Part shown: one piece after another, positions 14,090 to 25,586 of the stretch
How the letters are laid out: the number at the start of each line of letters is the position of its first letter
Position numbering within the stretch: the stretch's first letter is position 1
Source: Copromyces sp. CBS 386.78
Lineage: Eukaryota; Ascomycota; Sordariomycetes; Sordariales; Sordariaceae
NCBI GenBank assembly: GCA_030685235.1
Contig: MU839108.1
Coordinates: forward strand, 310,001-374,000
DNA length: 64,000 nt
Reading direction: 5' to 3'
Made by a program: the position numbers and the translations under genes
Notes under the pieces: model-generated
Database searches by the model: none
Told to the model about the DNA's origin: nothing
What the model saw: the letters and a program-made list of their open reading frames with translations, nothing else

Positions 14090-15676
14090 AAAGTTCGAGG
14101 AGGGGAGACCCACATTTTATATGGGGCGGGTCCGCTGAAGGGAGTCGACGGGGGTCAATGTAATAGAGACTAGCTATGAGTGCCGCCGGGATAAAGTTCT
14201 GTTGAGAGGGTGGCACCAGCGTTTGTGGAACTCCAGGCGGAAGATTACCGAAGATTTCCAGATGAACACCGACACCGGGCGGCCTTATCGCATCAGCTTA
14301 TCAATCATGACTGATTCCTGAATGAGAGGAGAGGGAGTCGGTCTGGCGGGAACTCGTTATCCTGTTCATGACCGGTAGATTCAAAAAATTCGATAAACAG
14401 AATTGGCGTAACCATGAAATGGCCGGTGGTTTCGGGAAATAGATGAGGTTTCCATACACGGATTGATCGGGTTGCAGTTGCTGATGCCATGTCGAGAGAG
14501 ACGGTCAAGGAAAAAAAAAAAAAGAATTTACAACAAAATAGAGTTAGTCCAGATTACAGGGATGTCCCAGGTCGATCTTGCCCAAAACGCCCCAACCCCA
14601 ACTCCTAGCCCGGCATCATGTGCGCTAAAATGGAGTGCTTTGTAACAGATGCAGATTTGCAAATTGCAACCGTTGGGTGTCGTCACGATCCACGATGTTT
14701 TGATGTATACAAACACGACCTTAAATTCGACATGACCAAGACAAATAATGTGTTATTCAGATGCTCCTCGAGGATAGCAACGTGGTCGGTCAGGATATTC
14801 TCCCCTTTGGCTCCGATCAACGACGGGTTAGTACCTACCTTACAGTAGAAGTACCTAGGTAGACGCAAGTGGCCCGGTACTTACCTGTAGGTAATCATGC
14901 AGGCAAGAGGCTATCAAACACCGGGCATCCGGGCATGGAAGGAATCGGTTGCTCTTTTCCATGACGAAAAGAATGCGATCAGGCTCCATACAGGTACCTA
15001 GACGTAGGCTCCATCAAAGCGGCTGACCAAAGCATTATAAACTTTTGCAACTCCATTGTAAATCAGCTAGTGCCCGTTCATCGGTGAACAAGTCCCCAGC
15101 CAGCCAAACATTAAGCGTTATCACCGATAACTCCGAGCGACCTATACACCAACCTACACCATGTATGTATAGGTATCTTTGGGGGTCAACAACATGCGTG
15201 CCGTGGTCATTGCACAACACGTCTACCTCTTCTTCATCCTTCTCCTTGTTGTCCAAAGAGGAGGGGAGGAGACGAGTTTAGATCTGCCCTCGGCGCTCTG
15301 AGATGACTAGGCACCTTCATGATCATGAAGGTGTATGAATACCTGTAGGTAAGGTACTAAGGTATGGCAATGGACTTGTCGTTGTTGAACCGTCCCGTGG
15401 ATTCTGTCGCTTTTGTTCAATTGTCTCTTGTCCCGAAGTGTTCGTATCATCCTCGACGGGCCTCACACTCTTCTTTCTTGATGGGGATGCGTGGAGCTGT
15501 GACGAAGCACAGAGTTCGGGTCGGAGTTTGACTTGTTGAAAGGTTGAGGGTGAGATATTCCAGATCTTCATTGGTGCCATGGCATGGGTTTCTGTTGAAA
15601 ACCATGAAGGCATGGTTCCCAACCCGTATTCTGGTGCTGGTTGGCATACCGAAGGGAAACTTGCCGCGGAACCGCA
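14090..15676. other. Boundary and intergenic stretch, no gene seen
   Basis: Base composition changes from AT-rich RIP DNA to about 50% GC at the left edge. Several short overlapping open frames exist on both strands, but none shows a domain, a start context or an intron pattern that I trust. It contains TACCTAGGTA-type motifs (around 14,850 and 14,995) and a perfect palindrome at 15,312-15,333. The downstream tail of the HET pseudogene may extend a little into it. Confidence 0.6.
15312..15333. repeat. Perfect 22-bp palindrome
   Basis: CACCTTCATGA is followed immediately by its exact reverse complement, with no spacer. A perfect 22-bp inverted repeat is long for chance in a given 60-bp stretch. 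It could be a dimeric transcription-factor site or a cruciform. No gene start is evident beside it. Confidence 0.85.
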
Positions 15677-17480
15677 TCATATAATCATGAGTTCCCTAAC
15701 TTCGAACATGTTGTACCATGCGTCCCTCGTCTTCTTGACAAGTTCCATGTCCAACGGTCTGCTGCGTAGCCCGTCTGCCTCTGGGATTTCCGAGTGAGGT
15801 TTTGTAACCGGCCAAGCCCTACTGTAAATGTTGGCCAAGTTGTTGAACCAACCCACGCAACGATATAACCCGTTTCCGACCTCTTTAGCTACCATCCCGG
15901 TTGTATGCGGACACGAGTCGGGTGGCATTTCAAATACTACCAGTATTACCGACATAATAGTTCCCTCTACGATATCTGGATCGAAACCATCGGGAATATA
16001 GGTAGGCAAATCGGGTCAGTCGAGGTTGAAAGGCAGAGGGAGACTGTCTGAGGAAATACGAATCTTGTGTTCAAGTTCTCCTCGATGGACTTCGAATTCT
16101 TCTGGGTGATAGCTCACATTCCCCCAGAGGGTCTTGGCCCTGACGTGTAGACAACCGGACGAAACGGATGCAAACGGTGCGGTTATGGGGTCGGTAACCT
16201 GGACTCGACAATCGTTAATCTTAAAGTCGACATCGATATCGCCGGCCTTGCCATATTGATATATGAATTTGACGCTTCCCATAACGGAAGGCCATGACAA
16301 AGAGGGGGCAAAGTACTCCTCGGACGAATGGGTCTTAACATCGGGTTCGTTCTTTCGCCAACTTCTGCACCACATCAGGGACTCTGGGAGGCCTGACCAC
16401 CAATGGCCGGCAAGATATTCGTCCTTCTGGTCAGTGAGCTTGGAGAAAACATTGGCGATGGCGGACATGGCATTGAGACGATCAGCTGGGATGGAGAGCT
16501 GCCGTATACTACATTCCTCCACAAACAACCTCCACGAGTCTTCCAGGGGCCAGCTTGCTATGTGTTTGAGCGGACGCCACTTGACGCCTACCTCGTTTTT
16601 TACTCTTTCCCTTTCCAGCTCGGTTATACCACAGTGCCCCTGACCCCATTTGTACGAGAGAGTCGCATACGGAACTCTCTGGGCATTGCCTATGACGACA
16701 ACGAGCTTTGAGTGATTCTGAGGTTCACCTTGGCTGATGGCGAGCAGTCGCTTCGGCCTATACGACGGGCCAGCAGTATGCCCGGTCTCACCATGTCCGT
16801 GAACACAAATGCATAGAGGTAGCCAGGAGCGGCTGTGATCTAGCGTGTGCTGGCGTGGGAAGTTCCAGTAACTGACCGGCCGAGCACTGATCACTGACGA
16901 GGCGGCATTGACTATTCAAGATAGAGCATGATACTGTTGTTAGCAACCGTACCTCTACGTGTTCCAAGACGTAAGGTAGTTTATTGAGCTTGCGCACCTT
17001 CCTCGGTCACAGTGAAATACGTCTTGATGACCCATGGTCTTGTCCAGTAGTCGGGAGTCGGCTTGCCTGGTCGTGAACGTTTCGAACAGGCTCGTCCCGG
17101 ATCATAGACGGAAGAAGGCAGTAGAGGTTTTGTCTAACTTGGCCACAAGCATGGCATCAAGAAACCTCAACTCAAGATCGAGAGTACTTGGAAAGTCCTT
17201 CAAGGCTTGGTTCAGGTCATTTGCAAGAATGCAGTCTCTCGCAAGCGGTGACCTAAGATCTTTAGGGCAACATCAATTGCACGCGCCTCTTCATACTCTT
17301 CGGGATGCGACACTTGAGGCCCCTCGAGTCCCGCACGGAAAAGGAACCGGTCCAGCATCTAGCGACAGGTTACTGAGAAGCCCCCATCTTCTTCGCTGTA
17401 GTCTATCATGAACTGCTGACAGAAGGCACAGGAATGCGCGAATTCGTCTTCCTCAAGGCTCGTGACAAAAAGCCTGTTGA
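15677..17480 (-). pseudogene. HET-domain (heterokaryon incompatibility) pseudogene
   Basis: HET-domain proteins mediate fungal non-self recognition and cell death after hyphal fusion. On the minus strand the gene reads from an N-terminal Cys-containing stretch (CAFCQQFMID, about 17,440-17,400) through the HET signature YATLSYKWG (about 16,660) to a C-terminal region with ADRLNAMSAIANVF and EYLAGHWWSGLPESLMW, typical of the end of HET proteins. It is broken. TAG at 17,359-17,361 and TGA at 16,016-16,018 lie in frame with coding-like sequence on both sides, at least two frameshifts lie between 17,300 and 16,900, and the segment after YKWG runs almost directly into the post-domain region, so most of the HET domain (including the usual YLWIDSLCI region) is missing. 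Both stops are explained by C to T changes. No confident start can be placed. Confidence 0.75.
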
Positions 17481-17489
17481 ACTGAAATG

Positions 17490-19092
17490 AAGATGACGTA
17501 TTTGATGGAATGGTGTAGTGGGAAAGAAGAGACCCCCAGAGACGGGTACTGGTGCAAGTTTTTCCGGTATGATCCCCAACGACCGAGTTGCCAGGTTTGG
17601 TGGTGTTCCATCAAGTGAAAAAGGAAGGCCACACTTGGGTTGGGCTCTCAGGGCGTGTTTGTTTTTCCCGGAAATGGGCACTCGGAAGTGGAATTCAGAG
17701 GAACAGCACAGACCGTTCTGAATAAGGTAGGTACGCATACAGTCAGATGCCCTGTAAATGCAAAAAATTCGGGCAAGCCTTTCTCCTTCCATTGCACTTA
17801 GTGGGTGTTTGCACTTAGAGCCCCTGCAATTACATACAAAACTGGGAACTTGGGCACGAGAGTCTCTACCGTTTACTGGGTTTTTGAATTACCGGTAGGC
17901 ACTTGCATCTACAGGGCTTCTGGGCTTACTGTCCCTATCTCTACCCTATCTGTTAGTTGCCTTCACTTGCCTCACACTTCCAGCAGTGGATTGCGACACT
18001 GCAGGTGTCGGCGTCAGGGTCGAGTACTTGGGGGTTGGGGATCAGATGGTCGGCAGCGGCAATGCTAGCGCAGGTCCAACGAACCATGAGAACCAGCGAT
18101 TCATCCACGGCCATCCCAGCAGCTCTAGGTACCTCTACACTAGTGTACACTACCAAACTATACCTAGCTGATGACTGGAGCCAAGATCAACCCCTCGACC
18201 AGCAACCCCTCCTGACTTATCACCCCTCTTCAGCCCCTCTTTTTAGCCCCTCGTCAGTCTTCACACCCCTTTTCCACTGGCGTATTGTGACTGGCCGACA
18301 AGCTGTCTTGAGCTTCCACGAGCTGGCAACGAAAGGCGACAGAGCACGCAAGAAGAGCTGTAAGGTAAGCTCTGCAAGCTCTGCAAGCTCTTCATGCACT
18401 CAAGCGGACCTCTGGTGCTATCGTGTGATAATATCCAAACACGTTGCGCGCTTGTCTTTTCTCTTGTTTTTGTCGTGATCCTTTGGTTCGGTCTCGACGG
18501 ATCGAAACGATCGTGGAACTGCCAGGATTACGTCACGGCCGAAGCTCAATGCCACTTGGGATGAACACCTCCTGTTCAAAGGACACGGACGCCGTAAACA
18601 TCAGCCCAGGTCTGGAGCTTCCCGAGTTCAAGAAACTGTCAGTAGGAGAGCTCGGAAGGAGCTCGTTATGACCTCATGAACGTCGTCTCGACTCTCTTGA
18701 CATCTGACGAAGCTGGCAGGGAGAGAAGCTCGACATCTCTTCTCCACCACAACCCCTTACCATGTCGGGCTCCATTCACGATCCACTTGCACTGGGACGG
18801 GGAAATTGCGGTCGAGCCCCTCGTCGAGCACCCGACCCTGACGAGCAAGTGGAAGCTTATGGGTTGCCTTGTCGAGCCAGTGCAAGAGATGGTACATCTA
18901 CACATGTGCGAGTCGGTCGATGTTTGTTTGCTTTTTGAACAAGGCTTTCATTGCTATCGTGTCCAATGTCTGTCTTGTCCCCCAATGTAGTACCATTAAA
19001 GATTATGGTTACGAGTATTCATTCCCCATGTCATCCGAACGGTCCCTTTGCGCCGCCGGCCACGAATTTCTTCGCGTGTGCGTCCTAGCTAC
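17490..19092. other. Intergenic stretch, no supported gene
   Basis: Open frames here (for example 17,957-18,478 and 18,676-18,990 on the plus strand) overlap in several frames and show no recognisable motif or splice pattern. A pyrimidine-rich CCCCTC/AGCCCCTC stretch lies at about 18,190-18,260, and short direct repeats of AGCTCTGCA lie at about 18,369-18,390. Confidence 0.55.
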
Positions 19093-19579
19093 TTAAAACT
19101 CTGGTGAGGAAGCAAGTTGTCAGTATGTTACATGTCTGAAGTTCAATGCTGACTGGACGGCGATTAGACTTACTAGGCTGGAACTGGCCGTTGACGTTCT
19201 CAACGATCTCGGTGAGGTTGACGTCGCGGGGGTGCCACTCCTGGTCGCAGTCCTGGAGTTCGGCACGGAGAATGGGCTGCTCGGCGGCACCCTCCTTGGG
19301 GTCGAAAGTGATGTTGCGGGCGGAGCTGGTGAAGTTCTCACCACCCCACTGGAAGTGACCTAGAGAAGAGGAACCACGTTAGCATCCTGTCCGGCATCTG
19401 AAGGTTGCTGAGAATGAAGATAGCTTCAACTACTTACCATCGTCATTTCCGAGGACAGTATCAAGGTCGAACTCAGCATTGTTCCACTCGCCGTCCTCGC
19501 GGCGGAGACGAGCATGGAGGTAGGTCTTGCCATCGCGGGACTCGATGCGAGCCTCCTCAGCAGAAAGGTGGAAAGACAT
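19093..19579 (-). CDS. Cyanovirin-N homology (CVNH) lectin
   Basis: CVNH proteins are small mannose-binding lectins of fungi and ferns with two tandem sequence repeats. The model has three exons: 19,438-19,579 (142 nt), 19,174-19,359 (186 nt) and 19,093-19,100 (8 nt), joined by introns of 78 and 73 nt with GTAAGT donors, giving 111 residues, the length I recall for the characterised Neurospora crassa CVNH. The start MSFHLSAEEARIE is chosen over an in-frame ATG 16 codons upstream because it begins the domain directly. Repeat 1 holds GKTYLHARLRREDGEW and LGNDDGHFQWGG. Repeat 2 holds PILRAELQDCDQEWH and IVENVNGQFQ, so the family's pairing of (R/H)A-L and D-D-G/N-N-G motifs is present. The last exon only supplies Lys-Phe-stop. 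There is no signal peptide, so the protein is probably cytoplasmic. Confidence 0.93.
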
Positions 19580-21814
19580 GTTGATGGTGTTGGTTTGGGG
19601 GTGGTAATAGGTTTGTGGTGGTATCAAGTTTGTGGATGAAGGTTTAGAACTTAACAGACAGCCAAGTGCAAACTGGGAGAAGGGAAGCCGCCTTCTTATA
19701 CACGACGAAGACGGGGAACGATCTGCTTAGTAGGTTGTCCGCGTGGGTCGGCCAATTGACCGCCTCAACCGCTTGTACACAGCAAGCCATCACCCATCAG
19801 GGTTCTCCCGCCTTTCTCCTCAACGTGGGGTATGACAGAAGGTCGCCATGTTGCGGTCCACGACCTGTCCCCACACTTGACTCTCTTTGGTTCCGTTCTC
19901 GTCGTCTGTGTTGGACTGTTGGCATCCAGGGGACACTTGGCGTCATGCTTGGCCTCTGTCTTGTCCTCTTGGGTTCCAGATCTCCTCCTAGAAAGAGCCC
20001 CCGGGCAAAGCGCTGATGACATGGAGGCCATGAGTGGTGACTGGTGAGGTTGAGGATAAAGTGGGGTGGAGGCCGCCGCGGGGTCCAGCTTGCCCAGCTT
20101 CAGCTCGTCAGTGTCCCCCTGGACTCTCGAAATGGAACCCTGGCAACCTAAGGTGGAGGAAGCTGCGTGGCTTTGTTGTTTCCATCTTCGTGGCACCGCC
20201 TCCTGTCGACTTGTTGACCACTCGCCGCCAAGACAGAAGGGACCACAACAGAAGGCACGGCATGGGAAGGAGGCGGTCCCCGCAAGGAAGGCATTACCAT
20301 AGTGTAGTGTACGAGTCGTCCATCCGCGCAGATCTGACGAACCATCGTCAGCTGCGGTCCCCCGTGGAGTCTGTTGTCTCGTTGGTTGCATCGATACCTA
20401 CCCACCAAACCCTCGCTTTTTGCAATACTTGGCATCATTTGTGGCATTCACCGTTTCTTGGCATCGGTTTGGCAACTAGGGTACCTACTTGTAGGGGATA
20501 AATGAATGATTCCACCGCATTCGCCCAATCGATGCCGGTGATGGACGCACACGCAACCCCACTAGGGTATGACTTGACGTCTCAGCTCCATGCGGGTCTT
20601 GCTTATATCGAATGTGATCACAAATTCTGGAAGAGAGTTATTATGACTTCCATTACACAAGGCTCAAAGAGGCTCACCAGGCATAGGTCGAGCTACCAAA
20701 GTTTGAAACTCGGATATCACGCAAAACGGAAACCCGGTTGGGTGAAGAAACATTTGTTGCTCATCGGTCTTTACCAAGACAAGCCCGAACTCTATTGGAG
20801 GGGGTCTGTGAGCACTTCCTCCCCAGATCCCTCTTCTATTACACCTGAAACTTCACAAGGTGCTCGCATCGCGCCTGCTTTGGAAACCGCTCGCGCCATT
20901 TCACTGATAGATTGACTTCAGACGGTCTATCACGCGCAGGAAGTCACTCCGGGTCCGGCGAAACACGAGCGGTGATGCGATGGATTTGCTTGCAAGCTTG
21001 GAACATACCTAGGTACCTATCGAAACGGTCCCGTTGGGTTCTTAAGTGAGAGTTCTGACTTGGAAAACAAGTGGGAGCTAAGTGCTGGTTTCCATCCGCA
21101 GATGTGATGCTGATTCCAGCCACAGACGAATGCCATGAGGTTGATAGGCCAGATGTGGACGACATGGAACCTCAAATGGGAGTAAACCGCCCAACAAGAT
21201 CCAAGAGAGTTTCACAGACGGGAATCCCTTCATAACCGTCTATGAAGGCATCTTTCAATACAAAGTAGAGCCACATCATGTTCTCGAAGGCCACCGACTT
21301 TCCCGATGGATTCCTTGCTTCAATAAATCCACGGGTCAGGCATTGTGAACGACTTGAAAGACCTTCAAATGCATAGCAAAGACCTACCATTACCGATGAT
21401 AACCCCCACGTCCTCAACCATACAGATAAGAGTTTCACTTCAACGAATGTTGCGTCGACGAGATCATCTGCACCAGCGGAAGCGCGCGAATTTATTGATA
21501 TCGTCCGGGAGAATGTCCTGCAAGTGCCACGAGGTACCTAAGGTAGTTAGTTCCTGTCATTGAAAACCAACGCTGACGCTGGCCTGAGAAAGCAGAATCT
21601 CACTTACCGATTATAAATTCAAGCCGTGCCAGGTAAACGGTTGCCCATGATGTCCTCCTTCATTCCAGACCATGCGCTTGTTTCCATGGACCGACGGATC
21701 GCTGCGGTGGTCGAACGAAACTCTTTGCGATGAATTCCCAGCCAGCACGCAAAGGAGATATCAGGTCGTCCCCCTTCGTCATCCAGTCCAGTCGGGTCCC
21801 TCTTCTCCATATCC
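19580..21814. other. Promoter region of CVNH and weakly coding stretch
   Basis: The first part must hold the divergent upstream region of the CVNH gene. Long open frames at 19,765-20,391 (minus) and 20,502-20,915 (plus, 137 codons) overlap others and carry no recognisable motif. On the minus strand, 21,172-21,438 (88 codons) and 21,619-21,840 (73 codons) look somewhat protein-like and may be exons or relics of one unknown gene, but I cannot connect them convincingly. AGGTACCT-type motifs occur at about 20,482, 21,009 and 21,533. Confidence 0.4.
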
Positions 21815-22069
21815 TCAGCGAGGTCCAGCTCCGTGTCCACCCCTCTTCTTCACCTCCACATCACCCTCCACATCACCCTCACCATCACCTCCACGTCCTC
21901 CACGATAGGCACCTCCACCTCCACCTCCACCTCTACCCCTCTCAACAGCGCTCACCTCGCTCTCACCCGGCAATCTCTCGGGGTTACGCAGCGCGTCGAA
22001 GATGAGTATGCCGATGAAGAGGACGGCGTACATCAACTCGTACAACGACTCCAGGCAAAACGAGATCAT
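21815..22069 (-). CDS. Possible small membrane protein with Gly-rich tail
   Basis: An 84-codon frame starts with ATG at 22,069. Residues about 6-27 (LESLYELMYAVLFIGILIFDAL) form one hydrophobic segment, followed by a Pro/Glu linker and an Arg-Gly-Gly-rich tail produced by a GGT/GGA microsatellite (about 21,840-21,950). A possible intron donor GGTGAGAG lies just after the hydrophobic segment, so the true C-terminus may differ. The family is not recognised. It could be a real short single-pass protein or a chance frame. Confidence 0.35.
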   Translation of the reverse strand: MISFCLESLYELMYAVLFIGILIFDALRNPERLPGESEVSAVERGRGGGGGGGAYRGGRGGDGEGDVEGDVEVKKRGGHGAGPR

Positions 22070-24892
22070 GTTGCTGGCTGGGATTGTCTGGCAACTCTGT
22101 CTTTTTCTTTGTCTTTGTCGTTGTCCTTTGTCTCGACTGTGTGATGCTTTAAGTTTACAGTACGCGGTTAGCTAGTGCCCGCGAACGACGGAGTGCTTTT
22201 TGTCAGAGACAGGATAGGTTTTGTTGAAGTCGTTGAGGGGTAGAGAGAGGAAGGTGTGTGGGCTTGAGGGAGCGTGAAAGACGTACTTTTACTACCTAGG
22301 GTAGGTATGAGCTGGTTGGAGAGTGTTTGTGTGAAGATTTTGATGTGAGTTGGTTGTGTTATGGTTGAAGTTTGAAGTAAGAGAGGCCGCGTTACGTGAG
22401 GAAGAACGAGACGCGTGGAGGGGTTGAAGAAGACTGGAAGACGGGACGAGAAGATTACGGTATGCTACTGGTATATGAGTGCTGGGTTCAATACCTACTC
22501 TACACTTGATGAATGAAGTGAGTTCAAGGTGAGTTTGTCTTTTAATACCTGCCCCTGGATGGATAGTCACCCTTCCCTTGCTTTTGCTTCGAGTTTGCTT
22601 GCTTTCACTTCAAACCTTGTGAATAGGTAACCCGACTTGATAATTCCATTCTACCTAAGGTACTCAGTTGGTGTGGAATGAAGAGGAGTTTCGGTTTTCT
22701 TTTTCCTCGAGAACAACAAGATCAACCGATGACATACCTCTAATGTTGACTGCCTGCCCGGCACGTGGGTCCTTATACGTCCTTTTGTGCCAAACACATT
22801 CCGCCTTCCTTGGTCTGGTAGATAGATCTTGTAGCTTGACCAGTCCTTCCGACTGACCACCTTTGCAGAGGGCACGGCGAAAAAAGATAGATTCCTACTA
22901 CGTTGTGGTCAGAGTTCTAGATGAGTGTCCTCGTTGATAGAAGGAAGGTTTCACGACTCGCAACTTATTTTGCCTCACACCGAAGCATTTCACATCCTTC
23001 TCAGCCAGAAAATCTTCACGCAAGCCAATGCGACTTGTTCTCTTTATATTTTCCCTTTGACTCCAGCATCGAAGATCAGGGGTTCGAAACAAAGATCTCG
23101 CAAGGCTCCCTCAATGCAGTGGCAAAGGTCGAAAGGCGCCACACCAGGACGGGACTTGTTGGTTTGTACAACGGCGATTGACAGGACCGGAAGGAAGAAA
23201 ATTGCACTAACTGTCATGCTTTGGTTGGTTCTTCGTATGGCACTTGGACTCTATCGCCCCGACCTGAACTCGGGACGGGACTCGGAATTGGACCTGGATT
23301 GGAATGAGGGAGAGAATCTGAGATACGAGCCACAGATCTCCCGTTCATATCACCGGGAAACTGTCTCGGAACTGGAAGCTCGACGCTGCAATGCCGAGTT
23401 CATGCGAAAATGAAAACCTCGAAGACGGGATGATGTTTGAAGATAGGTACGTATTTGCACAATCCTTGTGTTAATCTCCCGTCAGCTTTTGTAACACCAA
23501 TCTTGGCGTTCAACCTTTACCGGGTTCTCTGCCAAATCCGCCTACGTTTTTTTTTCCCAAATTAAGAAGACGGCCCCGAATAGCCGTGGCCGGGTAGTAG
23601 CCTTAACAGACGTTCCGAGGAGGCTTGCCGCAACCCAGGTCAGTCGTTATCGGAGATTCTGGCCAGCGTGTCAATTTCGCTTGTTCCCGATTTCAATGCC
23701 ATAACCATCCACATAGCATGTTCCCGTCAAGTCCTCAAAGAATAAAACCCCCCGGACCCGGACCCGACCCAAAATATCCTCCTTCTCACACAAAGAGCTT
23801 TTTATCCCCACCCAGTCCGTTTTCTTTATTCATCACTTACATATCACCCCACCTTACATACCTCACCAGCCCATATCAAAGCCAACACGTTCGGTCTCGT
23901 GCCCCATTTCTTCCTTCAGTCCAGCAGTCCTCCAAGCCAACCAACCAAATCCTTTGAACTTCACAAGTCTTGTTGCTGCCCAATAACCCCTTTTGGCACT
24001 AGCGTACTAGCGTACTAGCGTCGTTGGCTTGCTGCAGTTGCACTGGGTTTGCACTGGCTTTTTTGGCACTGGCACGAACCAGAGCGCTGGGTGGTTGTCA
24101 TGCCATGTGGTTTGCATACACGCTACGCTACGTTCTCTGACCTAGCGAAACGAAGAAACGTGTACTAGTGTTGTTGTCGGTGCACCGTGGTGGTGTATGT
24201 CGATCAGCAAATAACAGAAACTTGAAAAGTTAAAAAAAAGCTTGGAGACGGGAGGGATTGAGGTGGAAGATCCTCTTTTTGGTTCATCATTCCTGAACTG
24301 GTTGGGGGCCTGATCCCGCTCTTTCTTTTTCTCAAAACTTCCACTTTATCCTCCTCCGTTGGTCCCGAGTGTTGATACCTGCAGTCCTCATAAAGTCGCT
24401 GAGTGAAGCAAGAGGTGGGACTTTTACCTCCATGTAAGTGCCTACAAGAGATGAATGGGATGGGCGTGCGGCGGTTGTGATGACGTCGCTTTGGACGATT
24501 AGCTGACCGATGATACAGGTACAGATACCAACTTCAAACAAGGCAAATTCAACATCCATTGAGGCATCACCGCTAGACTCCGGTCCCTGGACACATACCA
24601 CGGGCTCTTCCAACCGCTCGTTATACCCGAAAATACATCCGGTGACAGCCGGAAAACTTCATTTATCAGCATCAGCAAGTCCTTCGAAGGCGAGACAACT
24701 CGAACACCAATTGACCACCGGCCGCTTGATTCCCACCACCCAAGCGTACCACGACATCTTCAACAACCCATTCATCTTACCTACGACTACCAACAACTAC
24801 ATCCTGTCTCGATCAGCCATCAGCAGCGATCAAGCGTCCTTCAACAGTGACACCAAACAGCGACCGTCCTCTCGCAGCCACCCACAACATCC
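22070..24892. other. Intergenic stretch, no supported gene
   Basis: No open frame here has a domain or a convincing exon structure. Visible landmarks are TACCTAGGGTAGGTA at about 22,296, CCTAAGGTACTC at about 22,655, a CCCGGACCCGGACCCGACCC run at about 23,750, and three tandem ACTAGCGT units at about 23,998-24,021. The last part, about 24,300-24,890, may be the 5' leader of the small gene at 24,893 and contains a 133-codon plus frame of low-complexity Ser/Thr/Pro composition. Confidence 0.5.
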
Positions 24893-25120
24893 ATGCACAT
24901 CTACGCAATGAAGGACCAAATCCCCACCGCCTACATGCAACTCCCAGCCGTCCCAGCCAACATCCAAGCCGCCCTAGCCGGGGACGAGAACCAGCGGCTG
25001 AATCTCATATGGATCGGACTAGTGGCGGTGGAGATCCTGATGGTTGTGAGCGTTGTGGTTCACGCTGTTGTGAGGGCGATGTATCCTAACAAGAAAATGC
25101 AGAGGTTGGATTCGTGGTAG
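24893..25120 (+). CDS. Hypothetical small single-pass membrane protein
   Basis: A 75-codon frame begins with ATG at 24,893; a second in-frame ATG at 24,908 gives 70 residues. It carries one strong hydrophobic segment at about residues 39-62 (LIWIGLVAVEILMVVSVVVH), flanked outside by acidic DENQR and inside by Arg/Lys (RAMYPNKKMQR), which fits an N-out or tail-anchor-like single-pass topology. It ends at TAG. There is no homology I recognise and no intron is needed. The clean hydrophobic segment with flanking charges makes it more plausible than the surrounding frames. Confidence 0.45.
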   Translation: MHIYAMKDQIPTAYMQLPAVPANIQAALAGDENQRLNLIWIGLVAVEILMVVSVVVHAVVRAMYPNKKMQRLDSW

Positions 25121-25586
25121 GAGGACTGCGGAGTAGAAATGGTGCCAGAATGGACCGAACGGGTGACCTCTGAGTTGATGACAAACCCTGAAACCAACGG
25201 GATCTAGTTCACCGTTTATCGAGGACGCCGGAAGTTGGGTTCGGTGGAAATACCTACCTTATCTTATGACTGATGAGTTATGATGAATTGCATGTATGGA
25301 GGACTGGTAAAATGACAAAAGCACGAAAAGAGCGAAAACCGGGGTGAAAGTGATGCGGAGGGGAGGGATTTTTATCTGGACATGGACATAGGCGCCAGGA
25401 GAAGCACAACGCCATATAATGACATAATTCGCAATGGGTTCAAAAATCTCTTCTTCCTGCGCTACTCTGCCCTCCTTTTCGTTTGGTACATCCTAGATGG
25501 CACTCAAGCCCAGAGTACGACACACTGCTTCTCATCACCCGTCATCACGACCGACCCAGTTGGACACAAGGGCCCACACTCAACAG
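25121..25586. other. Intergenic stretch between small gene and secreted-protein gene
   Basis: This is the 3' side of both neighbouring genes, which converge here. It should contain their terminators and 3' UTRs. No additional coding potential is seen. Confidence 0.6.

Larger units (their letters stand above)
1..14090. repeat. RIP-degraded AT-rich block (left)
   Basis: The whole stretch is AT-rich and almost free of the dinucleotides CA and TG on either strand, while TA is very frequent and CG persists. That pattern is what RIP leaves in duplicated DNA of Neurospora and its relatives (C to T at CpA on both strands). Several plus-strand reading frames remain readable across many TAA/TAG codons at positions where Gln or Trp would fit. 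Normal composition resumes abruptly near 14,090-14,160. Named relics inside are listed separately. In the rest (about 1-1,790, 6,310-8,040, 8,950-11,190 and 11,360-14,090) I see only AT-rich mutated repeat DNA that I cannot assign to a family. Short AGAGTAAAATCT-like sequences recur, for example near 1,017, 4,535 and 11,260. Confidence 0.9.

Noticed and set aside
19765..20391. 208-codon minus open frame upstream of the CVNH gene
   Set aside because: Overlaps three other long frames, low-complexity Arg/Pro/Gly composition, no motif and no splice pattern; it lies in the promoter region of the lectin gene.
20502..20915. 137-codon plus frame
   Set aside because: No recognisable motif or hydrophobic segment; not strong enough to call a gene, although not excluded.
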